This document shows positions 1-8,491 of a DNA stretch of 64,000 bases, one piece after another. The notes below the pieces were generated by a model. That model made no database searches, had not been told where the DNA came from, and worked only from the letters and a program-made list of their open reading frames with translations. The stretch is taken from NCBI GenBank assembly GCA_017459075.1, contig JAFUDQ010000005.1, positions 1-64,000 of the forward strand. Reading direction: 5' to 3'. Origin of the DNA: Bacteroidales bacterium. Lineage in GTDB: Bacteria > Bacteroidota > Bacteroidia > Bacteroidales > UBA932. The first letter of the stretch is position 1. The number at the start of each line of letters is the position of its first letter. The translations under genes were made by a program, and so were the position numbers.

Positions 1-1
1 G

Positions 2-265
2 TTTGATTCGGCGGAATTGCATAACTTTACGGTCGCAGAATTAGCAGCATACGAATTGGACATGACAACAGAAAGGGACATACGGAATTTCATCACCGAG
101 GCTAAGGCCGAAGGACGACAGGAAGGCGAAGCCATTGGTCTTGAAAAAGGACGACAGGAAGCCGCGGAGGAAATAGCCAAGAATCTTCTTGCAAATGGGC
201 TTGATCCTGCGGTAATTGCAAAGGCCACCGGACTTACAGAGGAACAGATTAAAGTTCTTTTGTAG
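2..265 (+). CDS. Rpn family nuclease/transposase-like protein, C-terminal part
   Basis: The reading frame is open from the window edge, so only the last 87 residues are seen. The visible part has the usual tail of Rpn/PD-(D/E)XK 'putative transposase' proteins: a helical stretch with repeated EGRQEG/EKGRQE motifs, then a short end reading GLDPAVIAKATGLTEEQI. In this family the nuclease core lies N-terminal and the charged helix plus small helix-turn-helix-like end follows. A TTG at 17 is in frame but is not a believable start, because the frame continues upstream. Such genes are scattered in many copies in Bacteroidales and often sit at the edges of defence or mobile regions, which fits the operon downstream. 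The nuclease residues lie outside the window, so activity cannot be judged. Confidence 0.75.
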   Translation, partial: FDSAELHNFTVAELAAYELDMTTERDIRNFITEAKAEGRQEGEAIGLEKGRQEAAEEIAKNLLANGLDPAVIAKATGLTEEQIKVLL

Positions 266-314
266 TCTGGAGATTCATCACAATTCTGGGGTCGAAACAG
301 ACTTCTATTTGTAT

Positions 315-343
315 AGGGCAACCATGCTGGTTGCCCTCGTTTT
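315..343 (+). terminator. Rho-independent terminator after the Rpn gene
   Basis: A 10-bp perfect stem (AGGGCAACCA with TGGTTGCCCT, 3-nt loop) is followed by CGTTTTG. It lies 50 bp after the stop codon of the Rpn-type gene. Confidence 0.7.
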
Positions 344-375
344 GTCGTTCCTAGCCCAGACAGGGAACCCTTTCC

Positions 376-419
376 TGTCATTTCGACAGAGGCCTTTAGG
401 CCGTAGCGGAGAAATCTCC
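376..419 (+). repeat. Dispersed TGTCATTTCGAC repeat copy
   Basis: This copy starts with TGTCATTTCGACAG, has a small central palindrome (AGGCCTTTAGGCC) and ends with GCGGAGAAATCTC. Related copies lie at 20515, 20708, 20999 (degenerate), 25230-25351, 47276, 50651, 52811 (opposite strand) and 62362. Confidence 0.75.
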
Positions 420-559
420 ATTCCTCCGATTCATTTCATCCTTAATCGGATTGTCATTTCAATCTTTTATTAACTTTTCTGGGATATTTTGAAAAAAATT
501 ATTCTTGGGGAACTATATATATTCAGATATATTCAAATATTTTGTATATTTGACGTTGT

Positions 560-745
560 AAACGAGTTTTTTAAAATATTTATATAGCATTTGCTATTTA
601 TCTGGTTGCCCGAAACCTAGGAAATTTCAGCAGTCACCCCAGATAAGTCAGTGAATGTCTGCGCTTTGGCGTGGACTCGACTTATCTGGTGACAAGGCTA
701 TCCTAGGGCCGCGGGCATGGATAAGAAAAGTCCATGCCTTTTTTG
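560..745 (+). ncRNA. Structured small RNA with 6S RNA-like shape
   Basis: The sequence folds into a long rod. GCCCG (608-612) pairs with CGGGC (712-716), CCTAGG (616-621) with 702-707, GTCA (633-636) with TGAC (690-693), an 11-bp perfect arm CCAGATAAGTC (639-649) with 679-689, and an apical hairpin spans 658-675. A large internal loop (622-632 opposite 694-701) separates the stems. A terminator hairpin with a 9-nt loop and six T residues follows (714-744). A TATATTTG -7 box at 545-552 would give an RNA of roughly 185-190 nt. Closing stem, large bubble, apical arm and size match 6S RNA, which binds RNA polymerase. A Bacteroidales-specific 6S-like family is known, but I cannot confirm membership. 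It could instead be a leader or regulator of the defence operon, which starts 100 bp downstream. The exact 5' end is a guess. Confidence 0.6.
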
Positions 746-846
746 TTACCCTAGAGCCTTGTCTGGATAAGTAGCGCTTGCATAAAAAGTGCAGCGTGGC
801 CGCCCAAAGGAAACCCGAGGGGCTTTTGTCCCCTAAATGTCGGGAA

Positions 847-1821
847 ATGGAAGAATTATCTTACCATTTCCTAGATAATTCATTGCTCGAAAACCTTCTC
901 ACCGACCATAGCCGTCCCAAGCACGGCAAGAAATCCGCACACATCATTTGGGCCACCGACAATTACCAATCTCTTGGCCCCGAATATACCGAAAGCGAGC
1001 AAATCTACATAAAGTCCATCACCGGCGACCACGGCAACATCATCCAGCCCCGCGTCCGCAAGACTAAGGAGGAGCAGCAATCCCGTGTTCGTGACAAAGG
1101 TGAAGTCTTCACCCCGGCCTGGATCTGCAACGCCCAGAACAACCTCATTGATGCCCAGTGGTTTGGCAGCGATAGCCCCTTCAACAAGGAAACCGATAAA
1201 GGCTGGGAAACCAACCCCAACCCGATAAAATTTCCCACCAAGGACGGCAAGACCTGGCAGGACTATGTAACCGACATCCGTCTGGAGGTCACCTGCGGCG
1301 AGGCTCCTTACCTCATCAGCCGCTACGATGCCATCACCGGCGACATCATCCCCGTAGCTGAGCGCATTGGACTTCTGGGCCGCAAACTCCGCGTAGTAGC
1401 AGAGAACACGACCACGGAGGAAGAATGGTACGCCGCTGCCAAGCTGGCTTACCAGGCTACTTACGGCTACGAATGGCAGGGAGATAACCTCCTCCTTGCC
1501 CGCGAAAACGCCCTCTACACCTTCTTTGACTATTACCAGGACAAATTCGGCAAGGCACCCACCAAGGATCAGGCCCGTGAAATCGCCGAAATCATTTCCT
1601 GGAACTTCTGGCAGATGGACGGCCTCAAAGGTGTCATCCCGAATTCCTGCCACGAAGACGTTCATGTAGAACAGTCCCTTTTTGGCGACGGAGAAGAAAT
1701 CCGCATCCCATGCAAGGGCTGTGAGACTGACGACATTCGCCATCACAATGGCATATATGCCAAGATAATGGACTGGGAAATAGGCAAGCCCGTCCGATAT
1801 ATCGATCTAATAAAACAGTAG
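847..1821 (+). CDS. Restriction-system methyltransferase subunit with motif I only ('subunit M'-like)
   Basis: 324 aa from ATG 847. A TTG at 778 is in frame, but the extra residues look non-coding, and GGGAA precedes the ATG. The N-terminal half carries GEVFTPAWICN (about residues 84-94), the N-terminal signature of Eco57I/type I-like adenine methyltransferases. LEVTCGEAPYL (about 145-155) fits the AdoMet-binding motif I. No NPPY catalytic motif follows. That motif is in the next gene, whose start lies only 4 bp after this stop. I infer that the two proteins assemble one split N6-adenine methyltransferase. A late CKGCET motif may be a metal or structural site. First gene of the five-gene operon running to zorC. 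The pairing inference rests on motif complementarity and spacing, not on alignment. Confidence 0.7.
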   Translation: MEELSYHFLDNSLLENLLTDHSRPKHGKKSAHIIWATDNYQSLGPEYTESEQIYIKSITGDHGNIIQPRVRKTKEEQQSRVRDKGEVFTPAWICNAQNNLIDAQWFGSDSPFNKETDKGWETNPNPIKFPTKDGKTWQDYVTDIRLEVTCGEAPYLISRYDAITGDIIPVAERIGLLGRKLRVVAENTTTEEEWYAAAKLAYQATYGYEWQGDNLLLARENALYTFFDYYQDKFGKAPTKDQAREIAEIISWNFWQMDGLKGVIPNSCHEDVHVEQSLFGDGEEIRIPCKGCETDDIRHHNGIYAKIMDWEIGKPVRYIDLIKQ

Positions 1822-1825
1822 GAAT

Positions 1826-4800
1826 ATGGCAAGTTACGAACTATCCCTTAAGCCCTACATTATTTACTTGATGCGAATACCCGATGAAGTCCATCGCGGT
1901 TGTATCAAAGTCGGCAAGGCAGAGTTGGATACCATATATGCTCCTGTACCTGAGCCAAATAGTTCCGTTCTCAATAAGGCGGCACATAAAAGGATTCAAG
2001 AGTATACACGTACGGCAAGCATCTATTATGAGCTGAAGTATACGGAAGCGGCTTATACGATTGAAGGGAAAGGATTCCATGCTTTTGATGACAACACGGT
2101 ACACGAGATTCTTGAACGCTCTAACATAAAGCGTCATGACTTTTCCTTCCAAAACCAGGGCCGAGAATGGTATGAGTGCAGCCTTGAGACCGCAATTGCA
2201 GCAATAAAAGCAGCCAAAGAAGATCGTAAGTGTCTTGATGTTGAAGCAATAGTACCTGAACACGAAGAGATTGTATTCCGACCGGAACAAACTGAGGCTA
2301 TTGATAAAACTGTCAAACGTTTCCAGACGGGCCGCGTGATGCTGTGGAACGCTAAAATGCGTTTTGGAAAGACGCTATGCGCTCTTGAGGTTGTTAAGCG
2401 ATGCCAGTTCCATAGGACACTCATTCTTACCCATCGTCCTGTTGTTGACGAACAATGGTTTGAAGATTATAAAAAAATATTTCATAAGGGTGACGGGTAT
2501 TGTTATGGCTCACGCACTCAAGGAGATTCATTTGATTGGCTTGAGGGACAAGCTGCTTTCATAGACTGGGCGCATTACATCTATTTTGCGTCTATTCAGG
2601 ACTTACGTGGCGCAGAACTAGCAGGAGGTAAGTTTGACAAAAACCAAGAACTATTTAACACGCCCTGGGATTGCCTTATTGTTGACGAAGCTCATGAAGG
2701 GACTCAGACTGAATTGGGACAAAAGGTTCTGTCATTGCTGACTAAACCAAAGACCAAAACGCTGAGTCTGTCAGGAACGCCTTTTAACCTCATGGATGAG
2801 TATCAGGAAGATGAGATATATACTTGGGATTATGTAGATGAGCAACGCGCAAAAGCTAAATGGGACCTGGAGCATTTCGGGGATCCAAATCCTTACGCCG
2901 GTCTGCCTCGTCTCAACATCTTCACTTTTGACCTTGGAAAAGCTCTCTCCGGCTTCGAGGATATAGAAGACTCCGCCTTCAACTTCAAGGAATTTTTCCG
3001 CACATGGACAGGTGATCCGGAAAGAGACCATGGGAATATGCCAGACGGAGCCGAAGGGAAATTTGTGCATGAGATATATGTACGTAACTTCATCGATTTA
3101 ATCGTGAAATTTGATCCGGAGAGCAATTATCCGTTCTCAACCCCAGAGTATAGGTCCAATTTCCGTCATTCTCTTTGGATGGTTCCAGGAGTAAGGGAAG
3201 CGAGAGCGCTTTCTGAAATGCTTAAATGCCATCCTATTTTCACCAAATTCGAGGTTGCAAATGTTGCCGGGGAGGGTGATGACGATGTTCCCTATGATAA
3301 TGCCATGGAGTTGGTAAAGAAAGCCATGGGGAAACATCCAGAAGAAACATACTCTATCACTCTGTCATGCGGTAAATTGACAACAGGAGTTACAGTTAAG
3401 CCGTGGACTGCTGTAATGATGCTTTCGGGGTCACACAATACTGACGCGAAAGCTTACATGCAGACTATTTTCCGAGTCCAATCACCTTACACTTCAGAAT
3501 CTGGCCAGGTTAAGAAAGAGTGTTTCGTTTTTGATTTTGCTCCTGATCGGACGCTTAAAGTATTGGCTGATACCGCGCGTGTCCAAACCAAGAATACCGC
3601 ATCAGATAGTGACCGAAAGAAATTGGGAGAATTCCTCAATTTCTGCCCGGTCATCGGATACAACGGCACCAAGATGGCCACCTACAATGTGGAGAGTATG
3701 CTGGAGCAGCTCAAACGTGCCTACATATCACGTGTTACCCGCAACGGTTGTGACGACCCGCGTCTTTACAATCAGGAAATGCTCCGGAAACTGGATGCCG
3801 AGGCGCTTGCCAAGTTCAAGAACCTCCACGCCATCATCGGAGCCACCAAAGCCAACCACGCCTCAACGGATGTGGATATGGCTAAGTCCGGCCTCACCAA
3901 CGAGCAGTATGAGGAACTGGAGCGCATCCAGAAGAAGCCCAAGAAGGAACGTACTCCCGAAGATCTGGCGGCCCTGGAAGAAGCCCGGGAAAAGAAGAAG
4001 AATGCCGACAGCGCCATCTCCATCCTCCGTGGTATCTCCATTCGTCTTCCTTTGCTGATGTACGGCGCTGAACTGACTACGGATGAACAGGAAGTGACCC
4101 TGGAGAACTTTGCTTCCCTCATTGACGACCAGTCCTGGGAGGAATTCATGCCGCGTGGAGTGACCAAGGAACTCTTCGCAGAGTTTGTACCTTACTACGA
4201 CCCGGATATGTTCCGTGCTGTCAGCCGCAACTACCGTGACCTGGTCCGCGCAGCTGACCAGATGGCTCCGCTGGAGCGTACCAAGGAAATCGCCCGCATC
4301 TTCTCCTACTTCCGCAATCCGGATAAGGAAACTGTCCTGACTCCTTGGAGGGTGGTGAACATGCATATTGGCGACTGCATCGGTGGACAGGTGTTCTTTG
4401 ATACAGATATGCAGACCGAGGCAGTGAAACCGAGGTTTGTGGACCACGGAGAGGTGACTGCCAAGGTATTCAAAGACCCCAATACACGTATCCTGGAAAT
4501 CAACTCCAAGACCGGTCTCTATCCACTGTTTATGGCCTACAGCGTCTTCGCAGAGAAGTTGCAGGCCTACCGGGATAAGCACATGCTGGCCACGGACGTT
4601 CCTGTCCAGACCCAGAATCAAATCTGGGACGATGTCCTCCGGAACCACATCTTCGTCATCTGCAAAACCGAGATGGCTAAGTCCATCACCAAGAGGACGC
4701 TCAGGGGCTTCCGGCAGGCGAAGGTTAATGCACGGTACTTTGAAGACCTTATCAACAAAATCACGAACCAGCCGAATCTGTTCATCAACAAGGTGCAGAA

Positions 4801-6109
4801 CGGCATCAATTATTGGAATAACAAAGAACTTGAAGAGAATATGAAGTTCAATGCTATAGTAGGAAACCCGCCGTATCAAGTAATTAGCCATGACGGACCA
4901 CAAGCATCCCAGGCCACACCAGTGTATCATTACTTCATAAATATTGCACGTCGACTAAATGCCTCTTACGTGTCCATGATTATGCCGGCAAGGTGGTATT
5001 CTGGCGGCATGGGGATGAACGATTTCAGATCGTCTATGCTAAACGATAAAAGACTGTCCCTTATTGTCGATTTCCCTAAGAGCCGTGATTGTTTCCCCAC
5101 GGTTGATATCGCTGGTGGAATTTGCTATTTCCTAATGGACGAGAATCATAGTGGAGACTGTGTAATAGTTAACAAAGAGGGAAATCTCTCAAACCAAGAC
5201 TCGCGTGAACTCAATGAATTCCCGATATTTATTCGAAACAATATCGGTGTTCACATTATCAGGAAACTCAATCTTTCTACGAACCTATCATCAGTTGTTT
5301 TCCCCATCTCTCCGTTTGGACTTCCTACAAACACAGAGGGAACACAAAAAGCTTCTGCTGATTCTATTACACTAATTAGTAGTAAAGGCCGTAGTTTTAT
5401 CCAGAGGCAAAAGGCTAATAATCAGAAACTAGTTGGCCAGTATAAAGTAATGATTGGTCAACTAAATCCTGACCGTGGAGGGGTAAGCAATACATCTGGG
5501 GGAAGCAATGTCACAACAAAAGTTACAGTCTTAGAGCCAGATGAAGTTACAACTGCCACTTATATCATTCTTGGTGGATTTGACAGTCGGGACGAAGCAG
5601 AAAATTATGCAACCTATATTAGGACTAAGTTTGTGAGATTCCTTGTATTCCAGACTCTATCATCCATGCATATAACACAGTCGAATTTTCAATTCGTGCC
5701 TATCCAGGACTGGACTAAATCATGGTCTGATAGCGAGCTATATCGCAAGTACAATCTCACCAAAGAAGAAATTGATTATATAGAGTCCCTTATTAAGCCA
5801 ATGCAATCCGATGTATTATTTGAAACAGAAGACACATTAGATCCACAATTCGGTGAGTTTAATCTTCTTGAACACGGAGTAAAAGTTGGGGATCATATTA
5901 TTTACACACCTACAGGAACAGAGGTAATTGTTGCGCAGGACAATATGGTTGAAGTTGATGGCGAAATTATGACATTGTCCAGTTTTACTGCGCGTTTTAT
6001 GCCTCACAACAAACGAAGTATTTCAGGAGTATGTCAAGGCCCTAAGTATTTCTCATACAAAGGTGTAAGTCTTTATAAAATAAAAGAATCCTTCCTCGGA
6101 GGAAAATAG
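1826..6109 (+). CDS. Fused GIY-YIG-like domain, SF2 helicase and Eco57I-type methyltransferase
   Basis: 1427 aa. Residues about 10-130 resemble the T5orf172 branch of GIY-YIG nucleases (YIIYL, then IKVGKA, a KRIQEY arginine, and REWYECSLETA at the end). A superfamily 2 helicase follows: FRPEQTEAI near 151, Walker A AKMRFGKT near 177, DEAH box IVDEAHEG near 284, SLSGTPF near 313 and QTIFRVQSPY near 546. The methyltransferase motif IV, NAIVGNPPYQ, is near 1009-1018. The C-terminal 400 residues should hold the target recognition domain. Motif I is absent here and present in the preceding gene. The protein thus has cutting, translocating and modifying parts, like single-chain type I/IIG enzymes. 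Bases before about 3600 and after about 4830 are visibly more AT-rich than the middle, suggesting domain exchange. It sits where a type I Zorya locus would have its ZorD helicase. Confidence 0.8.
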   Translation: MASYELSLKPYIIYLMRIPDEVHRGCIKVGKAELDTIYAPVPEPNSSVLNKAAHKRIQEYTRTASIYYELKYTEAAYTIEGKGFHAFDDNTVHEILERSNIKRHDFSFQNQGREWYECSLETAIAAIKAAKEDRKCLDVEAIVPEHEEIVFRPEQTEAIDKTVKRFQTGRVMLWNAKMRFGKTLCALEVVKRCQFHRTLILTHRPVVDEQWFEDYKKIFHKGDGYCYGSRTQGDSFDWLEGQAAFIDWAHYIYFASIQDLRGAELAGGKFDKNQELFNTPWDCLIVDEAHEGTQTELGQKVLSLLTKPKTKTLSLSGTPFNLMDEYQEDEIYTWDYVDEQRAKAKWDLEHFGDPNPYAGLPRLNIFTFDLGKALSGFEDIEDSAFNFKEFFRTWTGDPERDHGNMPDGAEGKFVHEIYVRNFIDLIVKFDPESNYPFSTPEYRSNFRHSLWMVPGVREARALSEMLKCHPIFTKFEVANVAGEGDDDVPYDNAMELVKKAMGKHPEETYSITLSCGKLTTGVTVKPWTAVMMLSGSHNTDAKAYMQTIFRVQSPYTSESGQVKKECFVFDFAPDRTLKVLADTARVQTKNTASDSDRKKLGEFLNFCPVIGYNGTKMATYNVESMLEQLKRAYISRVTRNGCDDPRLYNQEMLRKLDAEALAKFKNLHAIIGATKANHASTDVDMAKSGLTNEQYEELERIQKKPKKERTPEDLAALEEAREKKKNADSAISILRGISIRLPLLMYGAELTTDEQEVTLENFASLIDDQSWEEFMPRGVTKELFAEFVPYYDPDMFRAVSRNYRDLVRAADQMAPLERTKEIARIFSYFRNPDKETVLTPWRVVNMHIGDCIGGQVFFDTDMQTEAVKPRFVDHGEVTAKVFKDPNTRILEINSKTGLYPLFMAYSVFAEKLQAYRDKHMLATDVPVQTQNQIWDDVLRNHIFVICKTEMAKSITKRTLRGFRQAKVNARYFEDLINKITNQPNLFINKVQNGINYWNNKELEENMKFNAIVGNPPYQVISHDGPQASQATPVYHYFINIARRLNASYVSMIMPARWYSGGMGMNDFRSSMLNDKRLSLIVDFPKSRDCFPTVDIAGGICYFLMDENHSGDCVIVNKEGNLSNQDSRELNEFPIFIRNNIGVHIIRKLNLSTNLSSVVFPISPFGLPTNTEGTQKASADSITLISSKGRSFIQRQKANNQKLVGQYKVMIGQLNPDRGGVSNTSGGSNVTTKVTVLEPDEVTTATYIILGGFDSRDEAENYATYIRTKFVRFLVFQTLSSMHITQSNFQFVPIQDWTKSWSDSELYRKYNLTKEEIDYIESLIKPMQSDVLFETEDTLDPQFGEFNLLEHGVKVGDHIIYTPTGTEVIVAQDNMVEVDGEIMTLSSFTARFMPHNKRSISGVCQGPKYFSYKGVSLYKIKESFLGGK

Positions 6110-6133
6110 AAAATCAAAACAACATATTATTAT

Positions 6134-7771
6134 ATGAACTTAGCTTCTCTGTTTCACGGAACGTTGGGAACTATTACGATTGTGTGGGTGGTTTTTATCA
6201 TCTTGCTGTTCGTATATGCCCTTATCCGTGCATTTAAAAAGACCGGTGTTGTCATCAAGGATTGTGACTCGCTGTCATTCCCGACCACCGAGAATGAATT
6301 GAATAAGACCCCTGTAGGGAAGATGCTGCTTGAGAACGAGCTGGAGCAGACCTCCGATTATATCGAGGATGCGGTCAGCACTCAGGCGGTGGCAGCGGAA
6401 TACAAACTGAATGTGCGTCTTATGCAGGCAGTCCCCAGCATCCTCACGAGCTTGGGTATTCTGGGAACTTTCGTTGGTCTTTCAATAGCCGTCTTAAACT
6501 TTGACACTTCATCATCCGAGAGCATCCGCGCCAGCATCGAGACCCTGCTCGCCGGTATGGGTACGGCATTCTTTACATCAGTTGCCGGTATGTTCTTCTC
6601 GCTACTTTACCTTTGGTTTGAGAGGAACCGATACAACCATCTTAGCAATTCCGTAGATGCCCTTTGCAGCCGTATCAACAAGCAGTACCACCGTCCCTCT
6701 GGTGCTTTACTGGATGCCGGTCTGGAGAAGATTTCCGGCAAGATTGATGGCCTGCAGCTCACCTTTGGAGACAACCTGGACAAAGTCTTTGACGAGAAAG
6801 TTACGCCCGTAATGACGGAGATTTCCCGCAAACTGGAGAATCCTGCCCAGACGGTTGTCGATGGCCTCCTCAACGAATTCCGGAAACTCAGTGATGGTTT
6901 TGCTGACCGTCTCACAGAGAAGGTGAACAACAAAATGAATGACCTTCTGGAGCAGTTCATTCTGGCTACCGATGAGATGAAAATAATTCCGGGAGCTATC
7001 AATACGGCAACGGATAATCTGCTCAAATCCGGCGAAACCACCATAGAGACACAGAAGGCTTACACCAAGGAGACGAAGGAACGTTTCGATAAATACACCG
7101 AGGATCTGACCAATGCTGTCAAGGGGCAGCTTAGCGAGATTCAGAAGCAGTTTGCTTCGGCATCCGGTGCATTGAAGGGCATCCCCGAGGAGATTACCCA
7201 CTCTGTTGAGGCCCAGAAGACCGTCACGGAGGATTTCGCCCAGCAGATTGCCAAACTCGACACCATTGAGGAAATCTACTCCGCAGCCATCGAGAAGATA
7301 GCCACCGCTAACAAAGACCTGGCAGATGCTAAGTCCAACATCAATGTTCTTACAAGGAGGATTGGCGAGGCATCTAAATCTATCGAAAGTGCTTCCACCG
7401 GTATGATTGAGAATAACAATAAGATGCTTAGCGATTTTGCCGCTATCTACGAACTCAACCGTGACGTTACAAGTCAGGTAAAGGATTACAGCGAGCGCGT
7501 GAGTGGCATTGAAAAAGGCTTGAAGGGTATCTTTGGTGAAATCGAGAAAGGCCTTACCAACTACGCCACCACTTCTTCTAAGAATATGCAGGGTATGCTG
7601 GACGTTTTCACCGGTGCCGTGACAAAGGCAAGCCAGGAAATATCCAACTCTACCGCACCTCTTCACGAGGCTATTTCAGGTATTCTCAACGCCCTGGATA
7701 AGACCGAGAGAAGCGCCAAGTCCCTGCTGGAAAGGGTAGAAAAACTCCCGCAACAGAAAGCAAACCAATAA
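6134..7771 (+). CDS. zorA: ZorA-like MotA/ExbB family proton-channel subunit
   Basis: 545 aa. Three membrane spans are visible: near residues 13-33, 99-122 (ILTSLGILGTFVGLSIAVL) and 138-162 (GMGTAFFTSVAGMFFSLLY). The last two form the MotA/TolQ/ExbB core with its Gly/Thr-rich helices. From about 165 on there is a long soluble helical tail rich in coiled-coil segments, as in ZorA, where it projects into the cytoplasm and links channel activity to effectors. ZorA of type I is usually longer, about 700 residues, so the tail is short here. It follows the helicase gene by 24 bp and precedes zorB by 3 bp. A MotA or TolQ of a motility or Tol system is unlikely, given the tail and the OmpA-domain partner next to zorC. 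Confidence 0.85.
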   Translation: MNLASLFHGTLGTITIVWVVFIILLFVYALIRAFKKTGVVIKDCDSLSFPTTENELNKTPVGKMLLENELEQTSDYIEDAVSTQAVAAEYKLNVRLMQAVPSILTSLGILGTFVGLSIAVLNFDTSSSESIRASIETLLAGMGTAFFTSVAGMFFSLLYLWFERNRYNHLSNSVDALCSRINKQYHRPSGALLDAGLEKISGKIDGLQLTFGDNLDKVFDEKVTPVMTEISRKLENPAQTVVDGLLNEFRKLSDGFADRLTEKVNNKMNDLLEQFILATDEMKIIPGAINTATDNLLKSGETTIETQKAYTKETKERFDKYTEDLTNAVKGQLSEIQKQFASASGALKGIPEEITHSVEAQKTVTEDFAQQIAKLDTIEEIYSAAIEKIATANKDLADAKSNINVLTRRIGEASKSIESASTGMIENNNKMLSDFAAIYELNRDVTSQVKDYSERVSGIEKGLKGIFGEIEKGLTNYATTSSKNMQGMLDVFTGAVTKASQEISNSTAPLHEAISGILNALDKTERSAKSLLERVEKLPQQKANQ

Positions 7772-7774
7772 TAG

Positions 7775-8491
7775 ATGAAACGCTCCAAAGACATAGAGAG
7801 TTCAGAGAATCCCTTCTCTCTCTCCATTGGCGACCTGATGGCAGGGGTGCTGTTCATCTTCGTACTCTTGTTGGCTTCGACCATGCTGGACATTCAGCAG
7901 AAGGCCGAGGCTGACGCAGAAATCGCGAGCCGCTACAACAATATCAAGTCCGAACTGTATCTGGATATTGCTAAGGAGTTCCACGACGACCTTGCCAGTT
8001 GGAATGCAGTGGTGGATTCCACTGACCTTGCAGTCAGGTTCCTGACAAATGAGTCACTTGATGCCAAGGTTTCCTATTTCTCCAAAGGCAGTTCTGCTCC
8101 CAGTGAACACTACAAAGACATCCTCAATGATTTCTTCCCGCGTTTTATGGCAGTCATATCTGACCCGCGATACAGGGGTGCCATTGAGGAGATAAGAATT
8201 GAGGGCCATACGGATTCGGACGGCGGGTATATGTACAACATCAACCTATCCCAGAGCCGTGCCCGTGAAGTTCTTAACTACTGCCTCAAAATCTCAGACA
8301 CTATGGAGAATGGCGAGGAGATAATGAACTGGGCGCGCTACAAGATTACCGCCAATGGTCTCTCCTATAGCCATCCTATTCTCAATTCCGATGGAACAGA
8401 AAATAAGGACCTGTCACGCCGCGTGGAGTTCAAAATAAGGACGAACGCCGAGCAGCAGCTGGAAGAAATCGCCAAAATCCGTCTGCAGTAA
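7775..8491 (+). CDS. zorB: ZorB-like OmpA-domain stator subunit
   Basis: 238 aa. One membrane helix near residues 15-38 begins with SIGDLMAGVLFIF. Asp20 is placed like the proton-carrying Asp of MotB/ZorB. A periplasmic linker follows, then an OmpA-like peptidoglycan-binding domain from about residue 120, with EGHTDSDGGYMYNINLSQSR (near 148-167) and DLSRRVEFKI near the end. In this family ZorB anchors the ZorA5B2-type ion-driven motor to the cell wall. The gene follows zorA by 3 bp, and its TAA overlaps the ATG of zorC by one base, so the three are translationally linked. Confidence 0.87.
   Translation: MKRSKDIESSENPFSLSIGDLMAGVLFIFVLLLASTMLDIQQKAEADAEIASRYNNIKSELYLDIAKEFHDDLASWNAVVDSTDLAVRFLTNESLDAKVSYFSKGSSAPSEHYKDILNDFFPRFMAVISDPRYRGAIEEIRIEGHTDSDGGYMYNINLSQSRAREVLNYCLKISDTMENGEEIMNWARYKITANGLSYSHPILNSDGTENKDLSRRVEFKIRTNAEQQLEEIAKIRLQ

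Noticed and set aside
778-846. TTG start for the first restriction gene
   Set aside because: The 23 extra codons lie in the stretch just after the small RNA terminator and look non-coding; ATG 847 has a better context.
880-1746. Long minus-strand frame opposite the first restriction gene
   Set aside because: It is antisense to a gene with clear methyltransferase motifs, has no recognisable domain, and its composition follows from the codon pattern of the plus strand.
3863-4930. 355-codon minus-strand frame inside the helicase-methyltransferase gene
   Set aside because: It lies opposite the host-like GC-rich part of the large gene, where GC-rich third positions remove stops on the other strand. 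No motif was found.
6707-7666. Minus-strand frame opposite zorA
   Set aside because: Shadow of the zorA coiled-coil tail; no start signal or family match.
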